From positions 11,036,001-11,100,000 of the forward strand of contig OZ176052.1 of the NCBI GenBank assembly GCA_964247055.1: a DNA stretch of 64,000 bases. Reading direction: 5' to 3'. This DNA is from Paragordius varius. Its lineage: Eukaryota; Nematomorpha. The notes beneath the pieces are model-generated. The model saw only the letters and a program-made list of their open reading frames with translations. It did no database searches and had not been told where the DNA came from. The position numbers were made by a program, and so were the translations under genes. Numbering within the stretch: the stretch's first letter is position 1; the number at the start of each line of letters is the position of its first letter. This document shows positions 63,801 to 64,000 of the stretch, piece by piece.

Positions 63801-64000
63801 TTCATGAAAAACGACCTGAATCAAATGAACATTACAATCAGAAAATGATAAATAAAAATGTTCCTTCTCCATCAACACCCAAAGATACTAAGCATGTAGA
63901 ACAAATTCATGAAATTAAACCTTTTTCAGAAACTCATCAACATGTGGACAAACAGCGTGTTACGCAACAAACACCTAACCTAGCTTCACCTTTTCTTGTG
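46417..64000 (+). CDS. Tandem calponin-homology, spectrin-repeat cytoskeletal protein with giant repetitive tail (partial)
   Basis: Exons at 46417-46483 (probable first), 48417-48478, 48949-49143, 49364-49456, 49696-49895, 50492-50550, 50650-50744, 51003-51152, 51590-51822, 52178-52391, 52519-52613, 52742-53171, 53660-53847, 54027-54212, 54550-55035, 55109-55204, 55371-55694, 56011-56169, 56248-56385, 56555-56719, 56819-57284, 57361-58262, 59054-59764 and 60032 to beyond 64000: about 3,200 codons so far. CH1 (about 25-139): AFINWINSELKE, LKSGVILLKLIGKL, VILPLLWNMILYY. CH2 (about 190-335): LLQDWCNKYYG, LEKAYDIVGHNMGI, YDEKSLIHYLTHLFQSYV. Next comes a helical rod of divergent spectrin-like repeats (for example VEKWKTLRLRLNKFEETL), then a disordered tail. 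The layout suggests an actin-binding spectrin, spectraplakin or nesprin relative. All junctions keep phase except 49895/50492, where a tiny exon may be missing. The 3' end lies outside the window. Confidence 0.85.
48562..48590. repeat. (TA)n microsatellite
   Basis: Pure TA tract of about 28 nt in the second intron of the CH gene. Similar tracts lie at 11515-11550, 20641-20665 and 32813-32831. Confidence 0.9.
49529..49588. other. GC-rich stem-loop in CH gene intron
   Basis: CTGGTGCC (49529-49536) pairs with GGCGCCAG (49556-49563) with one wobble; a second small hairpin, GGC-AAGGTAC-GCC, follows. Strikingly GC-rich against its flanks. No ribozyme or RNA family recognised. Confidence 0.45.
51848..51883. 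repeat. (TA)n microsatellite
   Basis: About 36 nt of uninterrupted TA just downstream of the exon ending at 51822. Confidence 0.9.
55762..55785. repeat. T9-G15 homopolymer tract
   Basis: Nine T followed by fifteen G (55771-55785), then AGGGTGG, in a CH gene intron. This is the longest G run in a window that is otherwise strongly AT-rich. Confidence 0.9.
60032..64000 (+). other. Giant disordered exon with recurring short motifs
   Basis: An open frame of at least 3,969 nt continuing past the window end, rich in His, Asn, Asp, Pro, Ser and Lys with no predicted fold. Recurrent motifs: K-P-I-I-(I/V)-D-Y-x-D at 60971, 62489 and 62594 (and a weaker NIIIDINHP near 61219); (M)-x-P-R-x-S-I-S-D-(D/E)-F-W at 60428, 61907 and 62189; H-P-S-(A/E) several times. 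The spacing is irregular, suggesting short linear binding motifs within a disordered tail. Confidence 0.85.
61730..62270 (+). repeat. 97-residue in-frame tandem duplication in the CH gene tail
   Basis: Unit 1 (61730-62020) starts YNKPNVIQP and contains KVENV, LANKNT, IPEAIKIVGMAPRNSISDDF. Unit 2 (from 62021) repeats YNKSNVIQS, KVENV, MANKNT, IPDAIKIVGMAPRNSISDDF. Start-to-start distance is 291 nt (97 codons); unit 2 has lost three codons. High identity implies a recent duplication. Confidence 0.92.

Overview
The window is a stretch of very AT-rich animal nuclear DNA. The evidence is spliceosomal genes with metazoan families (RIC1, RMI2, CD2BP2, SPRYD7, C1orf43, a tandem-CH spectrin-repeat protein), LINEs, a tRNA-derived SINE, hAT transposons and MITEs. 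It has many spliceosomal introns of only 21-35 nt (C1orf43, the UBX gene, the RIC1 5' end, CD2BP2, SPRYD7) beside introns of hundreds to thousands of bases, several of which contain mobile elements. Introns this short are known in animals from dicyemid mesozoans. The lineage (a reduced 'mesozoan' or another AT-rich invertebrate) is inference; the window alone does not settle it.

Layout. 0.5-6.5 kb: a C1orf43/NICE-3 homologue (+), a GNAT acetyltransferase (-) and a small UBX-like gene (-). 6.5-14 kb: gene-poor and repeat-rich, with a decayed 1.74-kb hAT transposon with perfect 8-bp target duplication, its 188-bp deletion derivative, two decayed LINE tails and dispersed repeats. 14-17.5 kb: a second, longer GNAT gene, paralogous to the first with shared introns. 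17.5-21.9 kb: mostly non-coding, with a 221-bp TA-flanked MITE, a second copy of a dispersed repeat and two weak exon candidates. 21.9-40.5 kb: a complete 34-exon RIC1 gene (+), about 1,691 aa. Its introns hold a 1.1-kb terminal-inverted-repeat element, a 144-bp palindrome, a full-span LINE with 13-bp target duplication and a 5' HDV-like ribozyme, and a SINE.

41-44.7 kb is compact: RMI2 (-) and CD2BP2 (+) start head-to-head only 22 bp apart, and CD2BP2 converges on SPRYD7 (-). CD2BP2 appears to lack its C-terminal GYF domain. 46.4 kb to the end: a large cytoskeletal gene (+) with tandem calponin-homology domains, a long spectrin-repeat-like rod and an open-ended exon of at least 3.97 kb. That exon encodes a disordered, internally duplicated tail that runs off the window.

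Functionally the genes are ordinary housekeeping genes: Golgi Rab6 exchange factor (RIC1), BLM-complex DNA repair (RMI2), U5 snRNP (CD2BP2), actin/membrane cytoskeleton (CH-spectrin protein), acetyltransferases. The unusual parts are the gene architecture (bimodal introns, elements sitting against splice acceptors), the LINE ribozyme, the GYF-less CD2BP2 and the giant repetitive tail exon. Exon boundaries were worked out by hand from GT-AG sites, reading phase and remembered family sequences. Phase closes across every gene except at one junction in the CH gene.
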